Source of the DNA: Isoetes taiwanensis
Lineage: Eukaryota; Streptophyta; Lycopodiopsida; Isoetales; Isoetaceae
Assembly: GCA_021234155.1 (NCBI GenBank)
Contig: JAJEKV010000003.1
Location: 32,471,166 to 32,535,165, forward strand
Direction: 5' to 3'
DNA: 64,000 nucleotides
A program made the translations under genes and the position numbers. The notes under the pieces were generated by a model, which saw only the letters and a list, made by a program, of their open reading frames with translations, had not been told where the DNA came from and did no database searches. Each line of letters begins with the position of its first letter. The first letter of the stretch is position 1. This document shows, one piece after another, positions 24,601 to 37,153 of this stretch.

Positions 24601-25639
24601 GATGAAAACCCTACTGTAGATCATGACGAAACTTAATAAGAGGAAATAATATGGGCTAGGATTCTGCTACTGGATTTACCTAGACCGAGCCCACATGCAA
24701 GAGATAAATCACTTCTAGTGCTCCGTTTCAAGCTTCAAAATCTGGCAGCAAAAGACATAGCGTCAGACATAAAGAGGGAGTAAAGAAGTAGGAATCTGGC
24801 CATGCCCAGGTATTCTTCCTTCAAAAAGATATTGAAACATGTATAAAAGATATGATGTTTCTTCTAGGAAAAAAAAAAACTAGCAAAAGGCACACCAGAA
24901 GGTTTTAGCAAGGTATTGTTTTGAAATAAAAATCTAGAATTGGTTAGATTTCTTATTCTTCAAGTTGTGTCCAGCTTTGGAAAGGATATACTTGTAATAG
25001 GTTGTATATATGCACCTTTTCATTGCAACCTAGTGCACAATAAAAACTTTATGGTTATTTTGACTAGATAAGTTTTAGGTGCAGATAAGCTAAGAACTAA
25101 CTTTTGATAATGATGCATTTTCTTTTTCATACTTTTCATAATCTTGTAGAATTAAATTTTGCAAGAATTTTGCATGCCTAGATTGATTTTGCATAAATTT
25201 TGCATCGTAGACTTTAAAATTGGTTGTTTTGTCCTTCATAGATATGTCAAAACATGCCTCAACCTAATGTATTGTATTAGCTATGTGCAACATGGTTAAA
25301 TAAATTTTTTCAAAATCCATTATTTTATATTTTGAGAATAATTTGCAAGTGTCTGCATTCTATTTCCTCTTCATGTTATCCGAGATGTATATACCAGGAC
25401 AAAAACAAGGCATGTGTTTGCTGTGATATAACAATTGTCTACAAGGAGTGGGCTAGATTGGGCACTACACTGATTTGCATTTCATAGCTGAGAAAAGCAC
25501 GGACCATTTTGAATGCCGTAATGGATGGAGTATCAACATAAATGACGGAGACATAAAGCAAGGAGATTGCATGTCCAGCCTGCAAATAAGTGACTAGCTT
25601 ACTTTTGACAATGCATTGAGAGCATATTTACAAAAAATG

Positions 25640-26964
25640 TGCTTCCAAACTTCTTGTCATGTGTTTGGACCAAAGAACTAGAGAGTCCTCTTTTCATTCC
25701 ACCTCATGGCTAGGGTTTCCGGTTAGGGCGGCGGCGGCGGCCGCCCGATGTCTGCAGCTCATACTGGGATGCATCGAAGCTGGAAGAGTGGCGGAAAATC
25801 TGCTGCTGCTGCGATGGCAAGCTAGGTATGGTGCACTTTCGTCCATCCCCTCCCCTGTCTATTTCGGATTTGGACAACAGAGGCGAGCCAACAGAGTATA
25901 GCCGCCTGCTCTGCTCCTCTGCGTCTGGCTGAATCTTTGACAGGAAAAGGTATGATGTCTCTGCTTCAACTCGGATTTTGCCAGGCAGCCAAAGGTTTGT
26001 GGAAGGTTTTCAAGCATGATTTTTCAGTTCTGAGCATTTCTATCATCCAAGAATGTATCAGAACTTCTGTGTTGCTTACTTGAACTCTCTTCTTACAAGC
26101 CATGTAACAGCTTAGAATAATATGCTCTTGGCGCAGTGTAAGTAGATCTTTGTCTGCCTATTGTGCCTTCCTGGAGCACTCATGCTATCTGCCGCCCATC
26201 CCAGCTTAGGGGAAGAAGATTTTCTATTTAACTTGTTCAGTTTGTACAGATTAAACAGGGAAAGATAGCAAACAAGTAGACCTTGGGCGGGAGACCAGGT
26301 CTGTTTTGCAGCTGGAAGGAGCATTGGAAGTTGTGGCCTATGCTGGCGCTTGGGATGTGTAGGGAGGGGATGGCAGACCACCCCGTTGGGGCAGGCTTGT
26401 GAGATGTCCTTCATAGTGGGAAGATGGAGCACCTCTTATAGTACCGCTATGTTGTGGATTATAGAGCCTAGTTAACGCGCGGGATGAAGCTGGCTCTCCT
26501 GGCCCTTCCAGGCACCTTGCATCTTCAAGGGGACGAGCTTCAAGTGGTAGCAGCTTCAGGAAGTATTGAGCTCTCTTTCCTTTTTTTGATCTGATAGAAA
26601 CTTTATATGTGATAGAATCTCTTCTTGGCATCTCAATTTGACACCCTTTTTGAGGGAGGAATGAGATGTCTCAAACAGGTGGAAAGATCCAGGGGCTGTT
26701 CCCTTAGTATCTGTTTTTCTTTAGAAGAGGTGTAGGTTTGTGCCAGAGTACTCATCTTTGAGGAAAAGGGATGGGCCTCCATTAGTATGAGGAATAACAG
26801 AGAAGAAGTAGAGCTACCCTTGCTCAAGTACTAAGTTTAAGCATCTTATTCACCCCTCTTCTTGATTTCCTATCTAGCCTATTATGAGGCGTCTAATAAG
26901 GTTTTGTACCATTTCTTTATCAATAAAATATAAATATCTTGCCTCCGAAAAAAAAAAAAAAAAG
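25640..26964 (+). mobile_element. Possible retroposed segment with poly-A tail
   Basis: The region is clearly more GC-rich than its surroundings. It starts with a 5'-UTR-like GGCGGCGGCGGCGGCC stretch near 25730 and ends with CAATAAAATATAAATATC followed by CTTGCCTCCG and about 16 A at 26949-26964, then plain sequence. That arrangement suggests an mRNA-like or LINE-derived insertion. None of the frames in it gives a recognisable protein, and I could not find a flanking duplication. Confidence 0.35.
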
Positions 26965-29900
26965 GGGGGACTAAAGAGTTGAGACAACTTTTGCAGCAAA
27001 GATGTATGCATAGTTGCGGAAGATCTATTATTCCTTGGAGAACTCAACAAGCCTAGTACATATAGACAGCATTTCCGTGAGATGGAGAAAGGACTGGACT
27101 ATTAAATGCCATGCCATAGACGTAATACATAGAAAGAAGGCAATCTACTCTAAGTAGATGCCACTTAAAAAAACAAAGACAAAAAAATACTAGACTAGTA
27201 AATGTGCTAGACATCATCATTTTGCTTACAATATTTTAAGAACAGCACTCAAGCTCGAAAGGATCTTGTTAAGGATCTTGTTGAGCTAGTCAATTTTTCT
27301 TCGACAATGGCATAAGAGCATATTTACAGAGGATGTTCTCCCCCTAATGTTTTTGGACCATCACGTTCTCTTCTTTAGAGCCCAACCTATTTACAAGTTT
27401 AGAGACAAAAAGAAAAAAGAAAGAAACAGATATCCCATATCCCATGACATTTCGATCCTTCCTTCCAATGTTCTTCAGTATCACATGCAAAATAAAGTAG
27501 CAGTTCATGTTCAAAAAAATAAAGCAAGATACAGGTAAAACTAACCTGGTTCTTGGTGGGTTAAAGACGGAGGTAGTCTTTTGATTTAAATTCTAACCCA
27601 TTCTAGTGGGCGACACATAATGCTTGTTATAATTGAAAAATGAAAAGTAAGGGTAACATGTGCAAATCGAATAGCCGTGCTGATTATCCGTGTTGATTAT
27701 CTTGCTGGCTCCACACAACTTCTATAGTCCCATTTGAGCCAAGCACACTTCAACGTACTTGGAAAATTTTATGCCATGCTCTAAAGAGAAGGCACTTATG
27801 TTCTAAGTCATCTTTTAGGCCAGAGGAACATGAACATTGCTCTTACCCATGAGTACTCCATACAAAATTTCAGCGTGATATAAATCTGTGGAAGATGTAT
27901 GAAATTAGCTGCTTTTTCCATTTTCTGGGGCTATCTTGCTTTTTACTATATAAAGGCCAACACAACTAGCTTGGATGGTGCCAAAGTCTCCTGTCCTTGC
28001 CCCGAACACCAATGCAACAAGGCAAAAATGGGAATATTGCCCAAGATTATCAGCCCAAGGTCTTGGATATACACAACACTATTTTGTGCCAGGTCTTGTT
28101 GAGGTGGGCAGAACTATTTCTTAAAGATAGAAACCATCAAACATTTAGAATACATCTTGGTAAATGTTGCAAATGATCCCTTGGGTTAGCGGAGGTTAAC
28201 CATTCCTTAGAGTGGCTGAGGTTGAAAACATGATAAAATCATGTCAAAAGAAGAATTTGCAGTTTGCAAAAAAGAGGTTTAACTTGGCCATAGTATGCTA
28301 AACTTTACATGGCCCATCTAGACTGTAGTATATTGTAATTTTCCAAGCTCAAATTTTAAAGTTGTGAGATCGGGCCTTCCTAAAATCTGTTGCTTCAAAA
28401 CCCTAGTATATTTTATAGCCCATTCCTTTAAAACTTATGCATCGTGGTTCAAATCCAATTCCCTTTCTAGTAGGGGATTTGTGCAACTAATGCCAACCGT
28501 CTTAGGAGGAACATGTATGGTATTTGAAGACATTTTTAAGAAACTTGTTGTGGCAAGAAGGATTCAAAGAGCATTTGTCACTAGACTCAGACAAGCAGGG
28601 ATTCTGTTTGTTATTGGTGAATTTTAGAAGTAAAGTACACACAAAGCTTATTCTATTTTGCAAATTTTTAAATTTTGCATAGATCAACAATGACAATAAA
28701 AACATGCAGGGATTTCTGGAATCAAACTTATCATAAACTAGAGAGATGTCTGGCATCACATCACTAACGAACTTATCATAACCACTAGAAGAAATAGAGA
28801 TGCTTATCTGGAATGGCCGAGTCTGCATCATTCGGTTCGTAGTGCACAAGGTAGAAAAGAAATGCATGAAGAACCATGGATCCAATTTGCTGTGAAGTGC
28901 CTTGAAGAATTAGAACCGCTTCTCCAACCAACTAAATAACAATTGGGAAGCAAAAACAAATTTCCAGAATGAAATGATGATGTTGATACAGACATATTGG
29001 TTACACGATCTGGTGCCTCCAAGAATTGCTACTGGATTGCAATGGCTTTTGTAGCAGGGACTCTAGGAATGGCAGTAGCTTCTGGCAAAGCAACTGGATC
29101 TCAAAGAAAAGGATCTCTCACAAAAGTTTATTCCATAATGAACACTGATATCCAGAGGAAAGTTCAAACCGCAGGGAGATCAACATAGGAAATGAGCCGA
29201 AAATAGCACTTCCATAATGAATAAGTGGTGGCGGATGATCCAGAAATGGTCGTGTTATTAACAGAGATCAAGAGATGTCGGAAACAGGAGGCACATCCCT
29301 AAAAATGGGCAAGAGACACCCATCTAAAATGCATGCTAGAAATAGTCTACTACTAAAGATACATCCAAAAACTCGCCTGTACAAGAAGGCCAAAATGTTC
29401 TCTATCCAAAAACGAAATCCAATATAGCCGCAACTGCAAAGGCAAAGGCAAATAGCTGCTATCCTCCAAATGGAAAATGATTGCAACCTGTTAGAGATGG
29501 CCCTATGCTTAGAATCGGCTTAAAAGCCTGCAAGAAAACACGATACGGCAAATAGGGTTATCACAAGAAAGGCTTCGCACAAAATGCAAACCGCAAGCGA
29601 ACTCCAAATGGCAAATCGTTCTGCAAAAGCATGGCAGATCTAACAAGACAAAAAACAAAGAAAAAGGAGCCAGATACTCCTTCAATACACGGCACAAAGG
29701 AAGGAGAGCCTCATCGCTTGCAAGATCAATCTCTGGAACAATGCCTGATGGTATCTGTATGTGAATTTTACGCCTTTTCTATTTTTGGTGACCGTTGATG
29801 CATTAAAATTAATATCTAATGGCAAAGAATACTGCCAACTCAGATTTTGCAGACGTGGAAGAGACACGTGGATAGCTTAGAATTACAAGGAAGGCTGCAA

Positions 29901-32900
29901 GCTTGGTTAGGCTGGTGTGCTAAAAAAAAAGGGGGATGTGATACCACTATTATGGAAATTGCTCAAGAAGTAATGCTGGCACAAGCCTTCCAATTTGAAC
30001 GGCATATTAGAACTTGAAATGCCATGATGTCCACGCGACAATCACAGAAATCTCGTTGTCCTGCAATGAATAGCCAGCTCAATAAGCCAATATTTAAAAG
30101 CTTCCAGTGTGAAGGAATTTTGTTGGACACTTCGAACCAGAGGCATTCTCTCAGATGGTCCCTGAGCTTGCCGAGTTCCTAGATTCTAGACTTGAACAGC
30201 TGTGCAAAGGGAACCCTAATAGAAAGATCAGCTGGATGCTTCAAATATGGATAGTACTGAAAAAATGGAACAAATATAAGAGTGATGTTAGAACACTTCG
30301 CCCAATACTAGTGTTTATGACGCAAAACAATCAGTAGCATGTGATTAGGCGTGGTCAGACAACTCTGCCTTCCTCTGCTATAGAATCATATGCCCTTAGG
30401 GTTTTAGGTTTCTACACATTACAAACAAGATCTATAAGGACATCCTTGCCGTGTACATGATTCCTCTATTAGTGCATTCCCTTTGACATGGTGGCAGCCA
30501 ATGTATTTGAACACATATTCAACTTCCCCCAACTTGGCACATTTTGTATTTTTGTAATAATAAAAGGACCTTCAACAATAGTAACTAACTGAATCCCACT
30601 TCAACATTTTGTTTATAAATACAGATGTCTCAGTCTACATTTTCTAGACATTTTAATGCAAAAAATATCCACATAAAACAACTAAACAAAGACTGGTAAG
30701 ATCAAAACTCATTCAAGCATTACTAGTTTTAGCAAGAAAATTGAAGGATAAATTACTCACCTTCTGTGGACCCATGTCCTGTTTGGTATGTAATGCTAGG
30801 CTTTTGCTTGATAGCACAGGAACAGAGCATCGCCGATAACGCACCAGTGGATTGCCTGGAAACCTGAGGTGCCCTGTCTAAAATGATTGTACAAGATCGA
30901 AAAATTATATATCTAGCATTCAAGAGTCCAGAAACCTGCATTCTAATGTATTTATTTCGAAAGAATACGTGAGAAACATATATTTGGTGGGCCTGACTTT
31001 TTAAAGACAGCCTCCAATATGCATACTGCTAATGAAAACGGCCACTTCACGGCACACAAGACGAAGATGCAGAGCCTCGTAATTTCTTGTTCTTAAAAAT
31101 TAGTAGGGGATTCTGATCCCATCTTAATTCGATCCAGTGCACTTGTTTGCTTGTTCTTTCTCAGCTACCGTCTTGCTATTTACCATTTAGGCCATTCAAA
31201 GCCAGCAGCAGAAAAACACAAGCACGTCATCAACAAATCAATAAGTCAATCTGCCAGTTCATTACAACCTACCTCAAGCGCAGTGTATGAAACTCCATTT
31301 CTGATGTCCTCAAGTCTCAGGATGTCTATGGTGCGCTCTCGGCAACCCATCTAAGAAGGATGAGACAATTTTACTAAATGAAGGGTAAGCAAAGCTACAA
31401 AGAAAGGATCGCCAAACTCCGAGGAGGCAAACTCCGGCAGACAATTACAAAAGTTTTCTAAGTTCCCTGGCTCTAAGAATCGCCATTGCTTATATTATGT
31501 ACTTAGACTTCACTCCGGTTATGTAGAGTGGGAGAAAGAGGATTAACTTTTGAGGCATTAAGTCTTGCAATGAAGATGGACTCTATCTTAACGTTGAGAG
31601 ACAAATTGATGGACTATCATGAGGGGCAACAGAATTCTATCTTATAAGAAGATGTTGCCTAAGTACTCTTTGAGCTTTCTTAGTTGGACTTGCTTTTAAG
31701 ATTTCCCTTAGATGTTTGCATGAGGCAAATAATTAGAATGCCATCCATTATTAACATATGTCAGAAGTCAATGGAAACGGAGATTTTGGATATTAATAAT
31801 GCCATGAGTACATGTAGGGCATCAGCAACCTCAAAAACATCCTTCACTCCAAAACTTCAGGCAAATATCTCCTTAATTCAGTTGTAACTGAAGACATTGA
31901 GATAAAATTTTGTAAATTGTACTACATCTGAAGTTACTATAGTCTCTGTTGGTGAAATTGAAAGTTTATTGCGTTCACGAACTCGCATTTTCAAAGTTAC
32001 GCCATTAGCCAAAACACCTTTACATTTTTCTTATTTAATGTTTAGAGCTTTCTTAGCCTGTCTGTGGTGTGGGACATAGCCATTGCAATGGTACTTCAAT
32101 AAATTATTACTGGAGTATCAAATTCCAAGTTAAACACATATGAATGGTCTTTCACATCAAAAATGTTGTTGCAGGCACCATTAATAAAGATGCTTTTATC
32201 TCTATTTACTTTTTTCATTTGTTACAATTTACTAGAGTATGAAAAATAAATTGTACGAAGTCAATTGATTAACTTCTTTGTTGTGCGTCCTATATTTCAG
32301 ACATAACAAAAGATAACAATGCTAAAACCTTTGTAGTGGTTTATGAAGATGCCATCAACCATGCATACGTTAGAAATTTTGTTGATAAACCATGTGAAAG
32401 ATAGCAGGTGGATCTTAAATTCAAACAATAAGCATTTGTGTGGGCTTGTGTGTAGAATAAATTAATCTTTCCACATTTTTGGCATTTGACATGGAAGTTG
32501 AAAACATGAGTTACAACCTATGTTGGAGATAATGACATAATACGTCATTTTGGATAGTAAAAAACAATGCATAGTACATGGCAACTAAAATAATAATCAC
32601 AATGGTGTTACCAAAGCTGAAACAATATTGCAGTCTAGGGGGCTATGCTAGATGATATCAAATTCTAAGTTAGTGACATTTCCTTCACAATCAAACATGT
32701 GGAATGCTCATTAGCAAAGCCATGGAGACAAAGGATGGTAGGTAGCATGCCATCAAATTTTAAGTTAGTGACATTTCCTTCGCAATTAAAGATGTGGATT
32801 GCTCATTAGCAATGCCATGGAGACAAAGAATTGTAGATATTCTCCATGTTGATTCCTATGATGATTTGTGCCATAAACAAGCATTAAAACAAGCATTATG

Positions 32901-33375
32901 ATATACATGATCAATAGAGCAAATAAGAAACCAATTTTATTCAATCATGGGAGCCTCATTCACATAGCAACTAGACTTTGAATTGTTGGGAGTTGTCATA
33001 TGCCAAAATCTACCCTTTGCCAATATGACCATCAAGCCTAAATCATCACTTATTGTTGCAAACAAGTGATGGTGCCTAAGTTTATTTAATGAGGCATGCA
33101 TTTTAACACCTTTTTGTTGGTACAAATAATGGTGAAGCACACTTTTTTGTAAAAATAATTGGAACCTTTGGGAATGAAATATGCTCATGGCTTACAACAA
33201 ATAGGGTTCTTTATCATTATTAACTCACTAATTAGCTAGGGACAAAGGCTTTATGTTGTCTATGGTAATCAGTAGTAGAAAGAAGTTAAATTTGCAAAAC
33301 AAACAATACATAGATCAGTTGAAAAACATGAACAATTACAGGTTCCAACCTGATTTACACGTTCCATCATCTTAT
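26965..33375. other. Gene-poor region
   Basis: No gene with recognisable domains. Frames such as 28364-28627 and 30155-30337 are short and isolated. The sequence is mostly AT-rich. A local duplication of about 120 bp lies at 32650-32835. The rest shows nothing I can interpret. Confidence 0.5.
32650..32835. repeat. Tandem duplication, ~120-bp spacing
   Basis: The block AAGTTAGTGACATTTCCTTC through GCTCATTAGCAAAGCCATGG and GAGACAAAG recurs about 120 bp downstream with several substitutions. Confidence 0.75.
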
Positions 33376-33403
33376 GCCCAGCAACGCTGAGCACCCTAAC
33401 TAG
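33376..33403 (+). mobile_element. Helitron-like 3' terminus
   Basis: On the plus strand the hairpin GCCCAGCAACGCTGAGC is followed by ACCCTAA and CTAG, then T. This is the same family as the minus-strand ends at 4.4, 12.8 and 15.7 kb. The body lies at lower coordinates and shows no helicase ORF, so the copy is non-autonomous. Confidence 0.55.
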
Positions 33404-34296
33404 TAAAAATATAAAAACATTCTATTACGACAGGCATGACTATTGAATCACAAATGTAAATGTTATGGATGGGTGATTGGGTGCTTCCTTATACTATGGA
33501 GCATTTTTTACTGCACACATTGCATCTGTTAAATTGCTACTGGAATTTCGTAAATCCTTGAACCAGGCCTCTTTCTTGGTTGGCTATAACATTTGCAAGT
33601 TTCGGATTGACAGCAAGCCTGACATTCACAGGCTGTTTGTTACACTATTCCGAATTCAAATAGATGTAATTCTTTACGAAGCAATCATTGTGTATCAAAC
33701 ATTAAACATTAATAGTGAGTCCAATTCCATAGGGTTGGAACCAGGTAGTGTTGGGCAAAGTCCACGGAACACTATAAACCAACCGGTTGCAAATATAAAT
33801 TTTCTGGTTAAGTTAGTGTATGGTAGGAATTTTATGACAGATTTTCTTATGGTTTTCTAAGACAATCGAAAGTTCCAGCTCTAAATATAAGATACCCGAC
33901 TTGTCAAAATAACCATGGGAAATTTTCCGATGGGATCTAAAATGTTTGCCCAACAACACTGACCAGGTCTTTGCCACGAATTTCTTAACATAGACTCTCT
34001 TGTCACTATCACGCCCACCGAATTTAAACCCTTCGTTACAAACAATACTAAGTTACATGTAGACCCTACAACTAAGCCGATATAATATTCACAGGCTAGA
34101 ATGTACGCTAAATCAGATTTCTTACAGTCCAATTCCAGGAGCTGGTTGTTGCCTGTAACTTTCTATCACATCCACGTACGTTTTAGTTAGCTCCTTACGA
34201 TGTGATAGAGACACAAATTAAAACCCTAAAGCTAAGATGAGCCACAAATTAAATGAATTCATGAAGAATGAATCCACGATTGGTGCTCCAACTCCC
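33404..34296. other. Upstream region of the HSPA12-like gene
   Basis: Contains one 127-codon frame (33477-33860) of unknown nature, without start-site support or a known domain. Otherwise this is non-coding sequence leading to the promoter at about 34297. Confidence 0.4.
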
Positions 34297-34304
34297 TTAT
34301 AAAT
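34297..34304 (+). promoter_or_regulatory. TATA box of the HSPA12-like gene
   Basis: TATAAATA lies 57 bp before the proposed ATG at 34354. A transcription start about 30 bp downstream would leave a leader of roughly 25-30 nt, which is short but normal for plants. No heat-shock element cluster (GAA/TTC alternation) was evident nearby. Confidence 0.55.
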
Positions 34305-34353
34305 ATTTATGGAAGGCCGCTTGCTCTTCTTCAAACTCGTGTAGGTATTTTGA

Positions 34354-34906
34354 ATGTGCGATATGGATCCGGCAGTGATAGTGGGGCTTGATTTCGGAAC
34401 AACTTACTCTGGTTTTGCATTTGCTCATCGAAATGATCCTTCCGATGTCCATATTCTGGAGGTTTGGCCTGCTTCTCCAAAAACATATTGCAAGACCCAA
34501 ACCAGCTTGTTCTACACAATAACAGGGAAGTCGCTCGAGCTGAAGGCTTGGGGCTGGCCTGCCTTCTTGGCTTACATGGAGGCGCTTCAAGGGCAAGGCA
34601 CTGGCTATGGCACTGCTAATTCTGGTATGCAGGAAGATTTGGAACTAGCAATCACTTTACTAGGTCAAAATAAGGGTATTTTTGCAATCAAATTTAAGCT
34701 ACTTCTGGCCCCAGATTCTGAAGAACAAGATCTGCCTGATGGGCTCTCTGCCCAGAGGCTTATATCCGACTATTTAAAATGCATGTCGGATTTTATTGTG
34801 GATCATCTCAGGGAGAAATATGGCAAGCATTTTAAAAAGCGAGATGTGCAATGGTGTGTAACAGTGCCCGCAATTTGGGATGATGGTGCTAAGCAACAGA
34901 TGCAAA
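34354..34906 (+). CDS. HSPA12-like, N-terminal coding segment
   Basis: About 184 codons of the nucleotide-binding lobe. The start ATG is chosen because the phosphate-1 loop follows at residue 11 and a TATA box lies 57 bp upstream; a second Met at residue 4 is also possible. Reading continues past 34906 only into transposon sequence and stops at 34956, so the last 17 residues of the open frame are not Hsp70. Confidence 0.85.
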
Positions 34907-34929
34907 CACAAGGCATCCAAGAAAAAAAA

Positions 34930-35300
34930 ACTACATGGTTTTTCCCATGGTTATGACTAGAAAACCATTCCACAAAACCAATGGGTCTTTGTGGGTTAAT
35001 TTCATTAAAAACCATATGAGGCTAAACTACTTGGTTTTCTTGTAAGGTTCACTAGGGTGGTATTATGGCATGGAAATTGCTAACGGCTCCTTCCTAATGT
35101 TTGTCAAAGTGGTATTTTATGTTGGTAAATGGATGTGGTATATTATAATGTTTTAGAGGTAGGGTTTCCCAATGTGGTATAATATGATAGTTGTGGATGT
35201 GGTTTGATGTCGCGGCTCTATTTATGTGGTTTTATGATGTGGTTAGTTATTGTGGTAAATGCACACTCGCGATGTGTTATATGCAGTAAATCACCCTTGT
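34930..35300. repeat. Left subterminal motif array of the CACTA-like element
   Basis: Many copies of TGGTTTT, ATGTGGTA and AAACCA-type words occur within ~370 bp. The complementary array occupies the right end (41210-41950), where AAAACCA or AAACCAC recurs more than twenty times. Confidence 0.7.
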
Positions 35301-36856
35301 TTAATTAGTTGAAGTGTTTAGGTTATTGTATTAAAACACTAGTTTGTTTATCAAACTTAGATGTAATTGTTAGTTATAGAAATGCATGGTTTTGTAGTAC
35401 ACTAGATTCATGGTTATCATTTATAAACAAGTATTGGTATATAGTTTAAAGCATTTCAAATTACTAGACTAAACTATTAAGGATTGTGGATGGTTTCTTA
35501 TATATTGTAGTACTTATTAAGGTTGGTAATCCACTAATGGCTTTTAGTCTAAAGCGTTCCAACTATTGCCTGGAAAACATGCCTATCTTTACACTCAAGA
35601 TGTACTCGTTAAGCCTGATAAACCACTAACGTTTCTATTCTTAAGCTTCTTAAGTTTTTGCATATAAAGCCTTGCAATCTTTCCACTAAATATCTAATAG
35701 TTTTTTCAATCATACACGCAATGGTGAAGATGACAAATCACTACATTTCTATGATCATAAGCACTTTTAGTTTATGAATGAAAACCATAGCAATCTTATT
35801 AATTATCCATGTACATCTTTGTACAATGACTGCATAGTTTCTTAACATGTATGTATAGTGTTTATGATTAAATGCATATGCTCAACATATACCCCTAAGT
35901 AGTAGCAGTTTAAGAACCCTACAATATTACAAAACCATTCAAAAGACCACTACACTTTAAGTAGTGTTTTAGTCTAAACTTAACTGCTTGGACTTGTGGT
36001 TAAATAGTCTTAAGCATCAAATTATAAAAGAAAGTAACAATTAAATGTTGGCCAAGCATTTTTTTTCTAAAGATAATATTGGCCCTTCAAGGGTTCCAAA
36101 ACAATAATATAATAAACAACTATAAAATCCACAAATCCAATTGTTACAAAAATAAGAGATTGTTACAAAAGAGATGTAACTGGCACTGTTTTTGACACTG
36201 TTCCTACTGTTTTATCCATAAAAGAAAGGGGGAAAATGAAATGATGTGCTTTCATCCAAGCTTGCCCTTTACACATCCAAGACAAGCTCGAATCCAGGGT
36301 CAAGAAATTTGCAGAAAAAAATTTCCATCATTCAGATTGGAGAAATGACCCTTCCAGATGGGGTCTGCAGCAAAAAGCATGGGGTGTGGGCTCTCACAGA
36401 AAAGAGGCGGCTAGAAAATTGGAGCAACAAGCTTCACTGCAACACTCAACACGGTATTCTAAATGCCTGCACTCAATCCCGACCTCAATAACTGATTCCA
36501 ATGAGCTCCCTGCTGCAACAACCGATTCACGGAAAGCTTCCTGCAATGAAGTCCAATTTCAATTGTTAATTGCTTTCTCTGTTCAAAAATAGGCATTTTG
36601 TCGTTATAATAGGAAACTGTATGACCAAATTCAGCAGCAAAGGAGAGATCTGCATATCTGGTACAGTGAGGGTTATGTATGCTGCAAGATCAGCTTATGT
36701 ACGAGTTGCAACATAAGCTTCGATACCGATACAGTTCTGCAACATATAGGATTCTTAGTATCTGATTACATCAGGATCTATAATATTTTCTGAGAAGTTG
36801 CAGTAGGATCAGTCTGCCAAATACTTCTGATCTTTAGCATAACCAGATTTTAAAAA

Positions 36857-37050
36857 ATGATAAGTATTCACGACTTCTACAATGTCATGTCAGCAGTGGT
36901 GCCCCTATATGTGGCCATGATATTGGCATACGGCTCTGCGAAATGGTGGAAATTAGTAACACCAGAGCAGTGTGCAGGAATTAACAGATTTGTGGCACTT
37001 TTTGCAGTACCTCTGCTCTCTTTTCAAATTATCTCACAGATCCAGGCCAC
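36857..37050 (+). pseudogene. PIN auxin efflux carrier N-terminal fragment (captured)
   Basis: About 64 codons match the conserved first segment of PIN auxin carriers: start Met, [44 protein letters not shown]. In intact PINs this covers the first transmembrane helix and the start of the second. After Ser-Phe-Gln-Ile-Ile-Ser the similarity ends abruptly, and unrelated sequence continues to a stop at 37151-37153. No further PIN exons were recognised downstream. The fragment lies inside the 7.1-kb CACTA-like element, so gene capture by the transposon is the likely origin. Confidence 0.85.
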
Positions 37051-37153
37051 GTTCTTAGCACCAACATACCTTCAAACCTGTCCAGGACTTCAAACCTGTA
37101 AGCACAAAAATTCAAGTTTCAGGGCTCTATTGGGCAAGCGCAGACAACTGTAA

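Larger units (their letters stand above)
12819..25600. other. Long gene-poor region
   Basis: Apart from the repeats listed separately, I see no supported gene. Open frames are mostly under 100 codons, without recognisable domains, and the sequence is AT-rich. A 38-bp block (AGCATCAAGTGCCATATAAT and following) occurs near 14092 and near 14946 in the same orientation. The frame at 19394-19774 (126 codons) begins near a gene-like context but has no recognisable domain. Sequence around 19830-20090 resembles 21430-21650, suggesting a dispersed repeat. Confidence 0.5.

Noticed and set aside
36857-37153. Functional PIN gene
   Set aside because: Similarity stops after about 64 codons, no further exons are recognisable, and the fragment lies inside a transposon.
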